Positions 34,379-45,536 of a DNA stretch of 64,000 nucleotides are shown here, one piece after another; position 1 is the first letter of the stretch, and every line of letters starts with the position of its first letter. The stretch covers positions 21,815,447-21,879,446 of the forward strand of contig BSWB01000005.1 in the NCBI GenBank assembly GCA_033239125.1, written 5' to 3'. The notes below the pieces were generated by a model, which ran no database searches, was not told where the DNA came from, and saw only the letters and a program-made list of their open reading frames with translations. This stretch comes from Fagopyrum homotropicum (lineage: Eukaryota > Streptophyta > Magnoliopsida > Caryophyllales > Polygonaceae). Made by a program: the position numbers and the translations under genes.

Positions 34379-35279
34379 CGGGATCTGTGGCTATGGGGGA
34401 AATGAAGGAGAAGATTGTCGAGATGAAGAACGATCTCGGAGGGCCAATTGAAGAACAGAACGTCTCAGATTCTCCATAACTGAGGGTGATCTCGGTCGGC
34501 CTTTACTGTATCTCGGCCGAGACGCAGATAGTTGGACCGAGGCGAAGGACTGTTTCGATCGAGGCTCCAAAATTGTAATGATTTCCCCCAAATCTCACTA
34601 CCAAATGCTTCCTAAGGGGTACTTAAATAGTTTCCAATAACAAGTAGCAGCAAACAACCACAAATCTGAGCAAAATAAAACCGAAACCAGATGAGAAGGG
34701 TTTCGAACAAATACCCAAAATATGCAGCGTGTGATTTATTGGAGTGCGGTTTGATGCTTGAATTCCATTTCTCTTGCTTCTCCCGATGATTTAGAACCAA
34801 AAATCGAGCATAACGGTTGACATTTGAAGATTTGAGAGCAAGGGGCCGATTTGGTCGAGGTGAGATGAGAGAGGTTAGGGTTTGAAGAGGGAGAAAGCCG
34901 TTCTCCTTTTATACCCCTCGCAGAATTTGATTTCATCTCGGCCGAGGCGGTTGCGTGTCCGAGGTGCCGGAGCGAGGTGATTCTCAGATAACATCATCTC
35001 GGTTAAGCAAACTTTATCTCGGTTGAGATGCCTTGACAGCACCCGATATGTGTCTCAATCGAACTCCATTTTCTCAAATTCTCGAACATCAATCCATCCA
35101 TGTGTTTCCTGAGTTATTTTTCTTCTTCTTGGGTAACACCTAATTCCTGTCTAAGAGGACACCCAAACAAGAAACAAACTATCTAAACTAGTCTATGAAA
35201 AGGGAAAAGAAAGAAAATCCTTGGGTTGTCGCCCAAAAAACGCTTGGTTTAAGGTAACTAGTTGGACCGTATGTCACTC
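34379..35279 (-). other. Spacer between pol and the third ORF of element A
   Basis: It contains several CTCGGYCGAG-type palindromes (near 34489, 34511-34522, 34934 and 35020) and the post-pol hairpin ttgggttgtcgcccaa (35221-35236). No gene is visible. Confidence 0.7.
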
Positions 35280-37529
35280 TCAAGCAAGATGCAAAGGTGC
35301 AATCTCCCCAGCTGGAACTTCTAGTTGATACTTCTTCAACCTATGACCGTTGACCTTAAAGCTTCTGCTAGCTTCACCCCATACTTCAACTGCACCATGG
35401 GAAAAAAAAATTTTCACAATGTAAGGTCCCGTCCATCTAGATTTTAACTTACCTAGAAAGAGGCGGAGGCGGGAGTTGAAGAGTAGAAAAAGATCCCCTT
35501 CTTTGAGCTTCTTAGGGATGATGTGCTTGCCATGCCATTTCTTTGTTCTTTCTTTGTAGTTCTTGGTATTCTCATAGGCATATAAGCGGAACTCCTCTAA
35601 TTCATTGATATCCAAAAGCCTCTTCTCTCCAACTTCCTTGAGGTCGAAATTAATCCATTTGATCGCCCAATACGCCTTATGCTCCAACTCAACGAGAAGA
35701 TGACAAGACTTCCCATATACGAAATTGTAAGGGGTGGTACCTATGGGAGTCTTGAGTGCGGTCCTATACGCCCAAAGAGCATCATTCAACTTCATGGACC
35801 AATCTTTCCTTGTCCTTGAGATAGTCTTCTCCAGAATTGTCTTGATTTCTCTATTAGAGATCTCCACATACCCACTAGTTTAAGGATGATAAGGGGTTGC
35901 TACCTTGTGGGTGACCCCATACTTCGATAGAAGTGCCTCGAACTTCCGGGTGGTAAAATGTGTCCTTCCGTCGCTGATGATGACTCGAGGCGTCCTAAAA
36001 CATGGAAAGATAGTCCTATTGAAGAACTTCACAATCACCATGGCGTCATTAGTGGGAGAAGCAATGACTTCAACCCATTTAAAGACGTAATCAACATCTA
36101 AGAGAATGTAGAGGTTCCCTGCAAATGATGGGAAAGGTCCCATAAAATCAACTCCCCACACATCAAAGATCTCAACCTCTTGAATATTGTTAAGTGGCAT
36201 CTCGTTCCGCCTAGATATATTTCCTTTTCTTTGGCATGCATCACAAGAAGCAACAAACGTTTGCACATTGTTAAATAATGAAGGCCAAAAGAAACCAGAA
36301 ATTAATACCTTAGCGCACATTTTGTGAGCGCTGGCATGTCCTCCACAAGGAAGTGAGTGGCAATGCCATATGACACTCGTAGTCTCGTCCTCCAGAACAC
36401 ACCGGCAAAGCATCCCATCCGGCTCTCTCTTGAAAAGTAGAGGCTCGTTCCAATAGTAATGACGTACGTCTTTGAAGAACTTCTTACTTTGAGCGTATGC
36501 CAATCCTCGAGGTACTTCTTGACAAACAAAAAAATTAATAATATCAGCATACCAAGGCTCTTTACCATCAGAAATTTGGTGAAGCCAATGCTCCACCAAA
36601 TGCAATTGCTCATCGGGAAATGAATTATCAATGGGTAGATCGTCCCTCTTACGCGAGATAGGTGGTAGCCGGCTGAGGTAATCCGCTACAGAATTGTCGG
36701 ATCCCTTCTTATCGCGAATCTCTAAGTCAAACTCTTGAAGCAAGAGAACCCAACGAATAAAACGCTGCTTTGCATCCTTCTTAGCTAGCAAGTATCGAAT
36801 AGCTGCATGGTCAGTATAAACAACAACTTTCACTCTCACTAGGTAAGAATGAAACTTCTCAAATGCATAGACAATTGCCAAGAGCTCTTTTTCGGTGGTG
36901 GCGTAATTCAGCTGAGCCTCATCTAGCGTCTTGCTATCATAATAAATTGCGTTGGTCTGACCATCTTTCTTTTGTCCAAGTACCGCTCCTACGGCCACAT
37001 CGCTAGCATCACACATGATCTCAAAGGGCAAGGTCCAATCAGGAGGTTGAATGATGGGAGAGGTGATCAATGCTCCCTTTATCCTGTATAAAACATCAAG
37101 GCATTCTTGCGAGAACTAAAAAACATCATCCTTATTCAAAAGATTAGTAAGCGGTTTAGAGATCTTAGAGAAATCCTTGATGAACAACCTGTAGAAACCT
37201 GCATGCCCAAGAAAACTCCGCACACATTCAACAGAACAAGGTGGGGGAAGTTTCTCAATAGTCTCGATCTTAGCTCGTTCGACCTCTATACCTCGGTTGG
37301 AAATGAGGTGTCCTAGCACAATTCCTTCGCTAACCATGAAGTGACACTTCTCCCAATTCAAAACGAGATTAGTGTCTTCACAACGTTGTAACACTAGAGA
37401 AAAGTTAGCCAAATAGTTATCAAAAGAGGAACCATACACAGAAAAATCATCCATGAATACCTCCATGATCTCCTCAATATACTCGGAGAAGATAGCCATC
37501 ATACAACGATGAAAATTGGCGGGTGCGTT
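35280..37529 (-). pseudogene. pol: pol of element A: RT end, RNase H, integrase; two nonsense codons, 5' end cut by element B
   Basis: Minus strand, in order: the end of RT with FMDD (NAPANFHRCMMAIFSEY to SVYGSSF), the RT thumb (HAGFYRLFIKDFSKISKPL), RNase H (FEIMCDASDVAVGAVLGQ, YTDHAAIRYLLAKKDAK, DNSVADYLSRL), the integrase zinc finger (HCHSLPCGGHAS..CDACQR), the integrase core (GVDFMGPF, VIISDGRTHF, then the Glu in YVEISN) and the C-terminal segment LFNSRLRLFLGKLKSRWTGPY. The frame is broken by TAG between DDVF and FSQEC (at about 37107) and by TAA after ATPYHP (35880-35882), where B has Gln. Otherwise it aligns with the pol of B over its whole visible length. It is inactive. Confidence 0.93.
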
Positions 37530-39289
37530 TGTTCGCCCCTAGAGGTGTGTGCAAATAAGCTTTAAATTTATAAAACTAGAATCAAGCAAGCGAACCCGCA
37601 GTGTACGGATCGACGTAGTTAAGCAAGAATTCCAGAGTATCGAACACAGGGATTTGGGTGGAACGAACTCGATTGCAGGTTATCAAGCAAGTGAATATGG
37701 GAGTTTTGCAAATATTGGGAAAACAACAATCCTAAAGATCCAAGTATCCAGCTGTGGCAATCGATTCAAGATATACTTAATGATATAAAGACAGAGTTGA
37801 GATATGAAAAGGTATACTAATGTAAGGTAATCGTACGGTTGAGGTTCCAAAAACCTTATGTAACTCACCTAAAAGACACTCCCTATACAGGTTGTTGAGG
37901 CTCAATATAGAGAGATTCTAAAGACGAGGATTAGCATCAAATACCCAAACTTATAATCTAAAGATCAAGACTAACTTATCCGATTGAGGTTGTTGAGGCT
38001 CACAATCGAGGTAGAGGTTGTTGAGGCTTCACTACCACCTAGAAAAGACAAGTCTAAACTAAGTTAAAGCAAATCTTTAACTTTGGATTAAAGCAAAAGC
38101 AGGCTCGTAAACTAGAGGGAAATTACGGTTGGATCTTGAGATTCCACGGTCGTGGAACTCAAGAACAATCCGTAATTTAGGGTTGTCGGCGATAATTCTC
38201 TAACTCTCAGGGTCTAATCTATTTACGATCGATCTATCATCATCTAAGCCACAACTATCAACCCTTCACCTTAGAATTGTTAGGGGTTTTTAGCCAATAA
38301 CAGTCATATTGATATTAATTCAAGAATTAAAAGATAAAAGATGAAAACTTTCAAGAACTACCAATAATCTTCAAATGAATCTCAAGATCGCAATCAAGAA
38401 CAAGTGTTTATCAAAGGATTCAAAACGGAGTAAACGATCACAACCTTAGGAAAGAAGAGAAACGGGATGTCAATCCGTTTCCAAATCAAACCTAAACAAG
38501 AAGAGAGATCTTCTTGCAAAATCTTCCAAGAACTTCGATCTTCAACAAACCCGAAGATCGCAACAGCAATCCCCACCGAAAGTGCGAGTCTTGAGCAACT
38601 CTCCAATACGGACTTTGATCTCCAATGAGATCTCTCAAATACCTCTAAGATGAGGATTTATACGATGCTAAGTGATGATTGTAAGCGAGCCTAAGCAGGT
38701 GCGTACGTCTATGCGTCGATGACGGAATCTCCTTTCTTCCGTCTTTTTATAATGCAGATCAAGGCGTCGGCCCGGCCCAATCATCAAAAGATCATGGCTT
38801 CGAAGTGTGGCGAAAAGATTCGCCAAGATCACGGTCGTGGAAGATTCCACGACCGTAATTCTAGGGCGTGGAAACAATTACGGTTAGTTCCACGACCGTA
38901 GAATCCCCTGGAATGAACATCGAATTCTGACTCAGAATCCACGGCCGTAATTCTGAACGTGGTTTGTGGTACGGCCGTATTTTAGGGCGTAATTTAGGGT
39001 AAGAACGTGATTCTTCCCTAAATTCGTGCATTCCTCAATCTAAGACTCCAAATTGCTTCCAAAAAGTGTCCTCGACCTATGGACATATCAACTCAACTCT
39101 TCTTTGCTCGATTCCGTTCGGAAATAGCTCCAAATCACCTATAATCAACATAGAACTAGTGTAGACATCCATATCGAAAATATAGGCAATACTAGCTCAC
39201 ATATGCACAAAGATCAATCAAAGACTATCAATATGAATCAAATGCATTTAGAAAACGTGCCTAAAAAATCACAATATTTCATGCTAACA
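37530..39289 (-). repeat. 3' LTR of element B
   Basis: On the minus strand it starts TGTTAGCATG and ends GGGGCGAACA, 1760 bp. It contains the complement of gtacactgcgggttcgc (37588-37603), three copies of aggttgttgaggct (about 37878, 37986 and 38022) and palindromes of the CCACGGTCGTGG type (38143-38160, 38829-38860, 38888-38902 and 38939-38980). Confidence 0.88.
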
Positions 39290-39328
39290 AATAACCCCAT
39301 ACTTAGCACTTGCTTGTCCCTAAGCAAG
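39290..39328 (-). other. 3' purine tract of element B with adjacent hairpin
   Basis: Minus strand: cttgcttagggacaagcaag (39328-39309) then aagtatggggttattt before the LTR. Confidence 0.85.
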
Positions 39329-39724
39329 GTCTTTCAAAAAGCTTTAAACAAGAGTTAGGATGAAATATGTGTACCTTCTTTTGGATGAATGTGACTTCTA
39401 AAGAATAGATCATTCTCAAACCTTGCTTCAATCGTTCATCAAACTTTCACACACTCAATTAAAGAATAAAAGGCAAGGAAAATTCATGAATCAATTTAAC
39501 TCAAAAACAAGCATTATAACCTTCAAACATTATCAAAATCAATCATAAGAAGCTTCAATTTAAATCACCAAGTCATATAACATTCTTTTGATCTTAAGGA
39601 CTTTCAAAGAAAAGGTCTAGAGTATGGAAGGGAAGGGAAAACTTTAAGGGAAAGTGGTGCATAAATCCGGGAAAGTGGACAACTACCTTCTTCTTCTTAT
39701 GCGGTTCCCGCAACACTTCAACTT

Positions 39725-39737
39725 AGAGCTTCGCTCT
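39725..39737 (-). other. Hairpin agagc-loop-gctct in the 3' UTR of B
   Basis: It sits 34 bases from the conserved block, where A and C have aataagc-loop-gcttatt. The stem sequence differs but pairing is kept. Confidence 0.55.
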
Positions 39738-39770
39738 CTTCTTTTCATTTTTCGACTTTACTTTTGGAGT

Positions 39771-39965
39771 TATGGATAGAGGTGCACAAAAACCGAAGCC
39801 TAGGAGATTGGCGTTTCTCAAAATTTGCAAGAGATGCCTCAAACCCTTAGCGCACATACCATAATCCGCTAGGAATATCGCTCAATCCGACTTTGGCAAG
39901 ACACAAACACCCGGCTATGTGAATGGTGCCGAGTTACTCATCGTCATGATTGACTTCCCCAAACC
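39771..39965 (-). ncRNA. Conserved 3' UTR block (copy in B), 195 bp; placeholder type
   Basis: The same block as 32124-32315 and 46175-46366, with the words cacatagccgggtgtttgtg, cttgccaaagtcggattgag and cctaggcttcggtt intact. Position relative to the purine tract is the same in all families. No shared frame. Confidence 0.55.
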
Positions 39966-40515
39966 TATAATTTCTTTCTATTCAATTGATTGCAAATAAT
40001 TGCTCTCATGGCCCTCCCACATCAAACATGCCTTTTTCTCATTCACTTTTCCAAGTTCCCGGATAGGTAAAGGGGGCCAATATTTCAATGAGGAGTTAGA
40101 TGATCAAAGAAAGAGGAAAGAAAGTATCGAATTGCCTTAATCATTTCAACAAGAAGTATAGGAACTTATAATGTGATTTCAACTTCAATTTCTCAACATG
40201 ATTTAGGTAACGTTTTCACATTATAAAACTTGCAAAAGAGGTAGAATTCATTCATTCAAATTCTTTTCGATTTACAATCCTTTTAAGCATGCAATTGTCA
40301 TCAAACTCAATTCGCAAGTAGTGATTATCATGGAAATCATATCGATTCATTAGAAGCACAAAATTTTCAAAATTTTTCAATTTTTATGGGTTTTTAAAGT
40401 TCTTTTTCATGCAATGCAAGAATGAAACGTGTAACACATAATGAATATGCAATGATAGTCTTGAAATGAAAGCAACACAGAGAGTAGAGTTATTACAAAA
40501 TTTTTAGTACATCCC

Positions 40516-40526
40516 ACCCCATACTT
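40516..40526 (-). other. Upstream (second) purine tract of element B
   Basis: Minus strand taagtatggggtggg, preceded by the hairpin gaacattagggacaatgttc. It lies about 100 bases after the third ORF. Confidence 0.65.
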
Positions 40527-40632
40527 AGGACGAACATTGTCCCTAATGTTCACAAGAAAGAACAAAAGAAAGAAAAGAAAAAGAACTCACAAGTGGTGGC
40601 GGGAATGTCTAAAACGAACGGTCCTGCATCGA

Positions 40633-42165
40633 TCATTGTGGCGCCTGTGGAGGTGGGAATGGAGAGAAACTCGGATCATAGAACCGCCCAAACTGCTGGC
40701 GGTAGACGTCCCTCATCATGTGGTCAAGGTCGTCTAGGCGTGCGTCTCTAGCATCCGCCCGGATCTTTAGTGCTCCGACTCTCTCCGAAAGTCCGGTAGC
40801 CCAATCCGGCATCCTCTCATACCATCCCGGAGCGTGATCATACCATGTGGGGGCATCGGCTGGTGCTGGTGGTGGTGGTGGTGGTGCTGCTGCTGGCTGC
40901 GTCGTGGACCAAGGAGGGGGTGTGCTGTACCAAGTGGGAGGTGTAGTCATCCACGTGGGTCTCTCACTCACGCTGGCGCGGCGAGATGACGAGCCTGAAG
41001 CTCTAGCTGGGCGTGGAGAGCGCCTAGGTACATCCGGGGCCACCTCCGGCTGATCCGGAAACGAGCCGAACTCCTGCTCCGCTCCTCCACCACTCTCGTA
41101 CTGCTCTCCCATCTCCTCCTCATCCACAACCGGTGGTGGAATGTAAGGGGGAGCTACAAGCCTGTTCGCATGCATCGCAGCGAACGTCTCCTTCCAATTG
41201 TGGCGTCCCGCCACAATGGAATACTCTGGCAGCCACTCAATACCCCTGCCTGTCCTACTCTCCCAAGGCATGCCCGCATAAGGCGGACCTCTATGTGTGG
41301 GGAAGATGAGTCCCCTAACCATGAATGCATGTAATCCTAGAGGTACGGCGGGTATGCGGGTGCAAGCTGAAAAATCCACACCAAAGCTCCTAGCTATGTG
41401 GGTCACTATCCCACCATATCCAATGTTCCCCTTCGATTTATTCTTGAGTTTACTCATCGTCTCCGCCAAAAGAGTAGCACAATCTGCGCGGCGACCGTGA
41501 AGCATACAGTAGAGCAAGAATAGCTCATCCGTCTTGATCTTTTGGGGCGTCTCCGTCCTAGGAAAGAGACACTCTGAAAGAACACGGTGAGCTATCTTCA
41601 AGGCTAGATGGTACATCAATCTAGCCTTGGTATCGGCGGGTTGCCAACGGTCCTCGTCGGCGTAGATCATGGCTACTTCCTCCCAAAAATCCTTGGGGTA
41701 AACTCCGCTCGGAAATCGACCATTGTAGGTCTCATGGAACCCGAAAATGGTCCCGAACTCAACAATGCTCAAGTGGTAGTCTCTATTCATGAGACGGAAG
41801 GAGACGGTCCTATCAACATGGCTGTGCTCGAAAGACGTCACAACCTCTCGGGTGATCTCCTCATAAGCGTCTTCACGAATGTTCGTGAAGACAAGCAATC
41901 CGGCTCTATCCAAGAGCCATGTGAGATCATCAACTATGTTGAGAGGATGTAGATCCTCCAACAATAAGTACCTAGGGCCAATCACTGCCCTCTTCTCTAT
42001 CTTTTCAAATGCAGCTTGGTAGTTTTCGTGTATGGTCGGGATGCTAGGGTGAGGAGGTGAAGATGGAGGTGAAGGTGAGGATGGTAGTGAGGGAGATGAG
42101 GGTGGTGGTGCCCTAGAGGTTGAGGGGTTGCCCTTTCTTTTCTTATTTTGCTCCCCTTTCTTTTC
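40633..42165 (-). pseudogene. Third ORF of element B, split by array C
   Basis: An uninterrupted minus-strand frame of about 510 codons. The first eight codons of the native gene lie 15.9 kb away at 58048-58026 (start MSGRIKE) and are in frame across the insertion once one TTTTC copy is discounted. The apparent ATG at 42174 is a chance codon in the LTR. The protein has a Ser/Pro-rich N-terminus, a globular part with PRYLLLEDLHPLNIVDDL, FRLMNRDYHL, IFGFHETYNGRFP, TPQKIKTDELFLLY, GGIVTHIA and YAGMPWE, and a Pro/Trp-rich tail (about residues 380-470). No signal peptide or membrane helix is seen. It lies after pol, as in Athila. Function is unknown. Confidence 0.85.
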
Positions 42166-43928
42166 TGATAGCATGAATTATAGTCTATATTTTGGGGTTT
42201 GTTTGGACGTTTTATCTTTCATAATCTGCATGTTTGTATGTACATTATGTGATTTTACTACCATTTCATCTACCTTTGCGAGAATCGAGGTCTACACCTA
42301 GTTTCGTTGTAATCGCAGGTAATATGGTACGTTTTGCATCAAAAAGAAGCAAAAGGAGTCATGAGTCATTTGGAGCTACATCCAGGAAGCATAGCCATGA
42401 ATTAAGGATTTACTTTGGACCAGTTTTGAGAGATTCTACATTCAGTTGTGAGTCACCTCGGTTGACTACAGATTCATCTCGACCGAGGCGATCCAGAGAC
42501 GCCGACTCGACCGAGGCGAACACCTAGGACGCGGCGAGAATATTTTATTCTTGGCTGAGATCTTTTAAAATTGGAAAGTGATCTTATATTTTTGGGCTTG
42601 GCTTCTGGAAGGAAGGAGATATGCAGAATCATATATTTTACCTATATTTATGGGAAAAGATCTTTCTAAGATATTTTATTTTTGGAGGGTTATTTTCCTA
42701 TAAAAAGGGTTGGATTTTCCACAAATCCAACATCGTCCTACAGCTGAACATCACGCTATACCGTCGATCAGGGTTTACACACGCAGCAGCCGCAGCCTAC
42801 TCCAATTTGGGAGTTTTTGAAGAACCTTTTTGAAGGTTGAAGGAAGATCAAAGATCATAGCTTTTATAGCTTTTTGGAGGGTTTTGTAAGATTGTCTTCA
42901 ATTCCTTTCCTTGTTGTCTTGTCTTGTTGGATTATTATCCAAGGAACGCTTTTGTTTGTGATATTTGATTCAGTTATTGAAGTCTTTTCATTAAATTCTT
43001 CTTTGTTCAAATATTCACCTTCTTCCCATATATTTAATACTTTCATTATGATGATGAGTGGCTAATTTCCTTGTGTGATTCTAGGGTGATTGGCTGAAGG
43101 TTGTGGGAAAAACAATGATAGAATAATCTTAGATTCCAGTAGGATCCTGAAAGTTCGAGTCTTTAACCTTAACCCTAAGCATCTCGTTCAGTCGATGAAC
43201 ATTTCGGCCGAGGTGGTAACTGGCTGACCGAGGTGACTTATCCGACCCTAAACTGAGAGTTAAGTGTTAGAGTTTGCTAAATCCTATTCTTATTACACCT
43301 TTCTGGTTCAAAGCAAGCTTAGGATGAGACTTACCCGGTAATTCCTTAGTTTGTGTACTAACGATCATAAGTGTAGGTAATAAAGGTTTATCCTTTATTG
43401 GGGTTTGAGTGTGCTTCCATCCCATCTTTGTGAGTTAGCCTGAGACTTACCCGGTAAAGGTTGATTCTATTCCCTTAGATGGTGTGTTAGTTTGAGGTTA
43501 TAATTCTCTATCTTAATTCCTTGAGACTTACCCGGTAATAGGAGTTACGGTTTAGGATTAGTGTGTAGTGAGACTTACCCGGTGATCTACTCCACTTTAG
43601 AAACACCTTCCCCACGCAAAAATCTCAGCTTTGTCCGCTTATCTATAGATCTTGAGTTGGAACCACAACTAGATGCCTTAATCCCTAGAATTGCATGTTT
43701 GCTTTATTTGACATCTTATTCATCTTTGATTGTGTTAACTTGCTCTTGTGGTTAGCATTGACATTAGCATACCGTATTGACTCTGTTTCACCGAGTCCAT
43801 GTGATCGACCCCTGGAATTTTCTTGCTTTTACTACGATTGACCCGTACACTGCGGGTTCGCATCCTTGTTTTAAGCTTAAGTCTAGGGTTATAAATTTAA
43901 AGCTTGCACACACCGTTTGGAGCGAACA
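42166..43928 (+). repeat. LTR 1 of array C
   Basis: It starts TGATAGCATG and ends GCGAACA. Palindromes ctcgaccgag lie at about 42478 and 42503. The phrase tgagacttacccggt occurs at 43325, 43441, 43522 and 43569, and gtacactgcgggttcgc at about 43846-43862. Private variants include aaaaagaagc and catcgtcctacag. Confidence 0.93.
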
Positions 43929-43934
43929 AGTTTT

Positions 43935-43952
43935 TGGCGCCGTTGCCGGGGA
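43935..43952 (+). other. Primer binding site, Asp-tRNA type (unit 1)
   Basis: tggcgccgttgccgggga begins six bases after the LTR. It is complementary to the 3' end of plant Asp-tRNA and is typical of Athila elements. It recurs at 48634-48651 and 53332-53349. Confidence 0.92.
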
Positions 43953-44052
43953 CTTGGTCTAGACCGAGCCGGTTGCGGTTTGCTTTCGGGGCACTTGCCC
44001 CTGTTGCTACTAACTACTCTTTCTATGAGTTTTGTAGTTTTCAGGATTTCCG

Positions 44053-45135
44053 ATGACTACATTTGATCCAGCCTGGATAGCAAGGCAAAGTGCTAGGGCG
44101 GACCATTATGAATACTTGGAGGAGAAGTACTCCTTCTATTGGTTCAACAATGAATGGGAAAGAGAAGAGGCCATTAAGCATGAACTTGCAATGTGGGATG
44201 AACTGAATGTCCCTAAAAAGATTTGTGAGCAACCCCTTGAAGATTCTCTGGAATCAAGATGGGAGAGGTTGATGAAGAAGGTGGAGGAGCTCAAGGAAAG
44301 CACCCTATCCTATGCTAAGCCGGAAGAGGAGCATAAGGAAGTGCTGCAAGTTCCAAGCACCCCTCCAATCGAACCAGAAGTTTCTCCTGAAGCTTTTGAG
44401 GGAGAAGAAGATTTGGAAGATTTCGATCTAACTGTTGAGACCTCGGTCGAAGTGGAAGAGATCTCGGCCGAAATGGAAGAATCTGCAAAACCAGAAGTGG
44501 AAGATGCAGAGAACCTTGGCCAAATTACTGAGATTGTGGTCAAAGTTGAAGAAAGACCAGCAGAACTAAGAGATATTTCGTGGGTGGATTATCAACCCAA
44601 CACGAAACTTGTCTCAAGCTTTGGAGAACTTTGCAAGGTACACTCTCCTACTTCATTTGAATTCCCTATTAATATTTCTGAATTTTTCAGGAAGACACCG
44701 AAGAGTTGGAGGTCTCTTCCGAAAGAACCTCCTAAGATCAAGATGAAACCTCTCTTGAAACCGATAGAAGAATATACTCCTTGGATTATAAGGAGTGGGG
44801 TTTGCAAACACTACACCGTTAAGGCGATGAAGTGCCTCTTGTTCAAGTATGGGGTCCCTCGCATGCTCAGGACCCTGTACCATCCCCAAGCTATAGATGG
44901 GGAAGCTGCTATGATTCTCGAGAAATTGTTTTCTCGATCAAGGAAAGGATGGGACGCAAGGCTAGATTATGTCCCATTGAAGTGCAGGAAGGCTAGACGA
45001 ATTCCGGTGAGAATCAAACTGTACAAGCTTGTACGTGGGAGATCTTACCATTTGCCGGTGAAGTTAGGAACCGAAACCTTCTTGGAAGATTTTTACGGAT
45101 GTGATGAGCACTCCACGACATTCGAAGTGCATTGA
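44053..45135 (+). CDS. 360-codon chimeric ORF with inactive integrase-like C-terminal part (unit 1)
   Basis: The ATG follows a splice-acceptor-like tract (ttttgtagttttcag, about 44028-44042). Residues 1-85 (MTTFDPAWIARQ..) match nothing I know. Residues 90-170 are very acidic. KIKMKPLLKP (228-237) resembles the linker before RT in Athila pol (ELKPLPTHL). Residues 245-343 align with integrase of B from IISDGG to CHLPVEL..F: KYGV, TLYHPQ, ILEK, SRSRKGWDARLD, LVRGRSYHLPVKL. The catalytic Asp of ISDGG is replaced by Ser248, and about six residues are missing around the Glu. So the gene looks like a pol with everything between the protease-RT linker and mid-integrase removed. An enzymatic role is excluded; a structural, DNA-binding or no role is possible. 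Confidence 0.8.
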   Translation: MTTFDPAWIARQSARADHYEYLEEKYSFYWFNNEWEREEAIKHELAMWDELNVPKKICEQPLEDSLESRWERLMKKVEELKESTLSYAKPEEEHKEVLQVPSTPPIEPEVSPEAFEGEEDLEDFDLTVETSVEVEEISAEMEESAKPEVEDAENLGQITEIVVKVEERPAELRDISWVDYQPNTKLVSSFGELCKVHSPTSFEFPINISEFFRKTPKSWRSLPKEPPKIKMKPLLKPIEEYTPWIIRSGVCKHYTVKAMKCLLFKYGVPRMLRTLYHPQAIDGEAAMILEKLFSRSRKGWDARLDYVPLKCRKARRIPVRIKLYKLVRGRSYHLPVKLGTETFLEDFYGCDEHSTTFEVH

Positions 45136-45184
45136 GTAATCCCATGCCGTATGGTCCAGCTAGCGACCTTAAACCAAGCGCTTC

Positions 45185-45200
45185 TTGGGAGGCAACCCAA
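45185..45200 (+). other. Post-pol hairpin ttggg-aggcaa-cccaa (unit 1)
   Basis: It lies about 50 bases after the stop codon. B has the identical hairpin (58853-58838, minus) and A a version with a changed loop (35236-35221, minus). It recurs in units 2 and 3. Confidence 0.7.
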
Positions 45201-45521
45201 GGTATTGCTTTCTTCTCCCTTTTCTAGTTTAGTTTAGATAGTTGCTTTGTTTTTGTTTTCCTCTAGACAACAACCAGGTATTCCAAAAGGAAGGATCACA
45301 GTTCAGGAGCTACACTGGAAGAATAAAATTTTGAGAAGTTGAGGAAACGAGCTTTACTGAGATACATCTCGGGTACTGTCAGAACACCTCGACCGAGATG
45401 TGCTTCGCCAACCGAGATAGTCTTATCTGGGAGGTGTTTCTTACTTCTTCATGCAGTTTAGCTATGTTCGGTGAGTATCTTGTCCTTAGACTTATATTGA
45501 CCCATTCGGACAATGTGTCCC

Positions 45522-45536
45522 AAGTATGGGGTATTT
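45522..45536 (+). other. Upstream (second) purine tract of C, unit 1
   Basis: aagtatggggtatttg, preceded by hairpin ggacaatgtgtcc. It is about 1.33 kb before the 3' purine tract and recurs in units 2 and 3. Confidence 0.7.

Larger units (their letters stand above)
30008..37529 (-). mobile_element. Athila-type Ty3/Gypsy element A, 3' part, decayed
   Basis: Reading on the minus strand: pol from within RT (37529) to its stop (35280), a hairpin, spacer, a frameshifted third ORF (34378-33099), a 3' UTR with conserved modules, a purine tract and the 3' LTR (31622-30008). Element B inserted into RT at 37529/37530, so the 5' part of A must lie beyond 64000. The bases left of the LTR are ggtgt. Confidence 0.9.

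Noticed and set aside
40633..42174. Envelope gene label for the third ORF of B
   Set aside because: No signal peptide, membrane helix or cleavage site is visible; only its place after pol suggests it.
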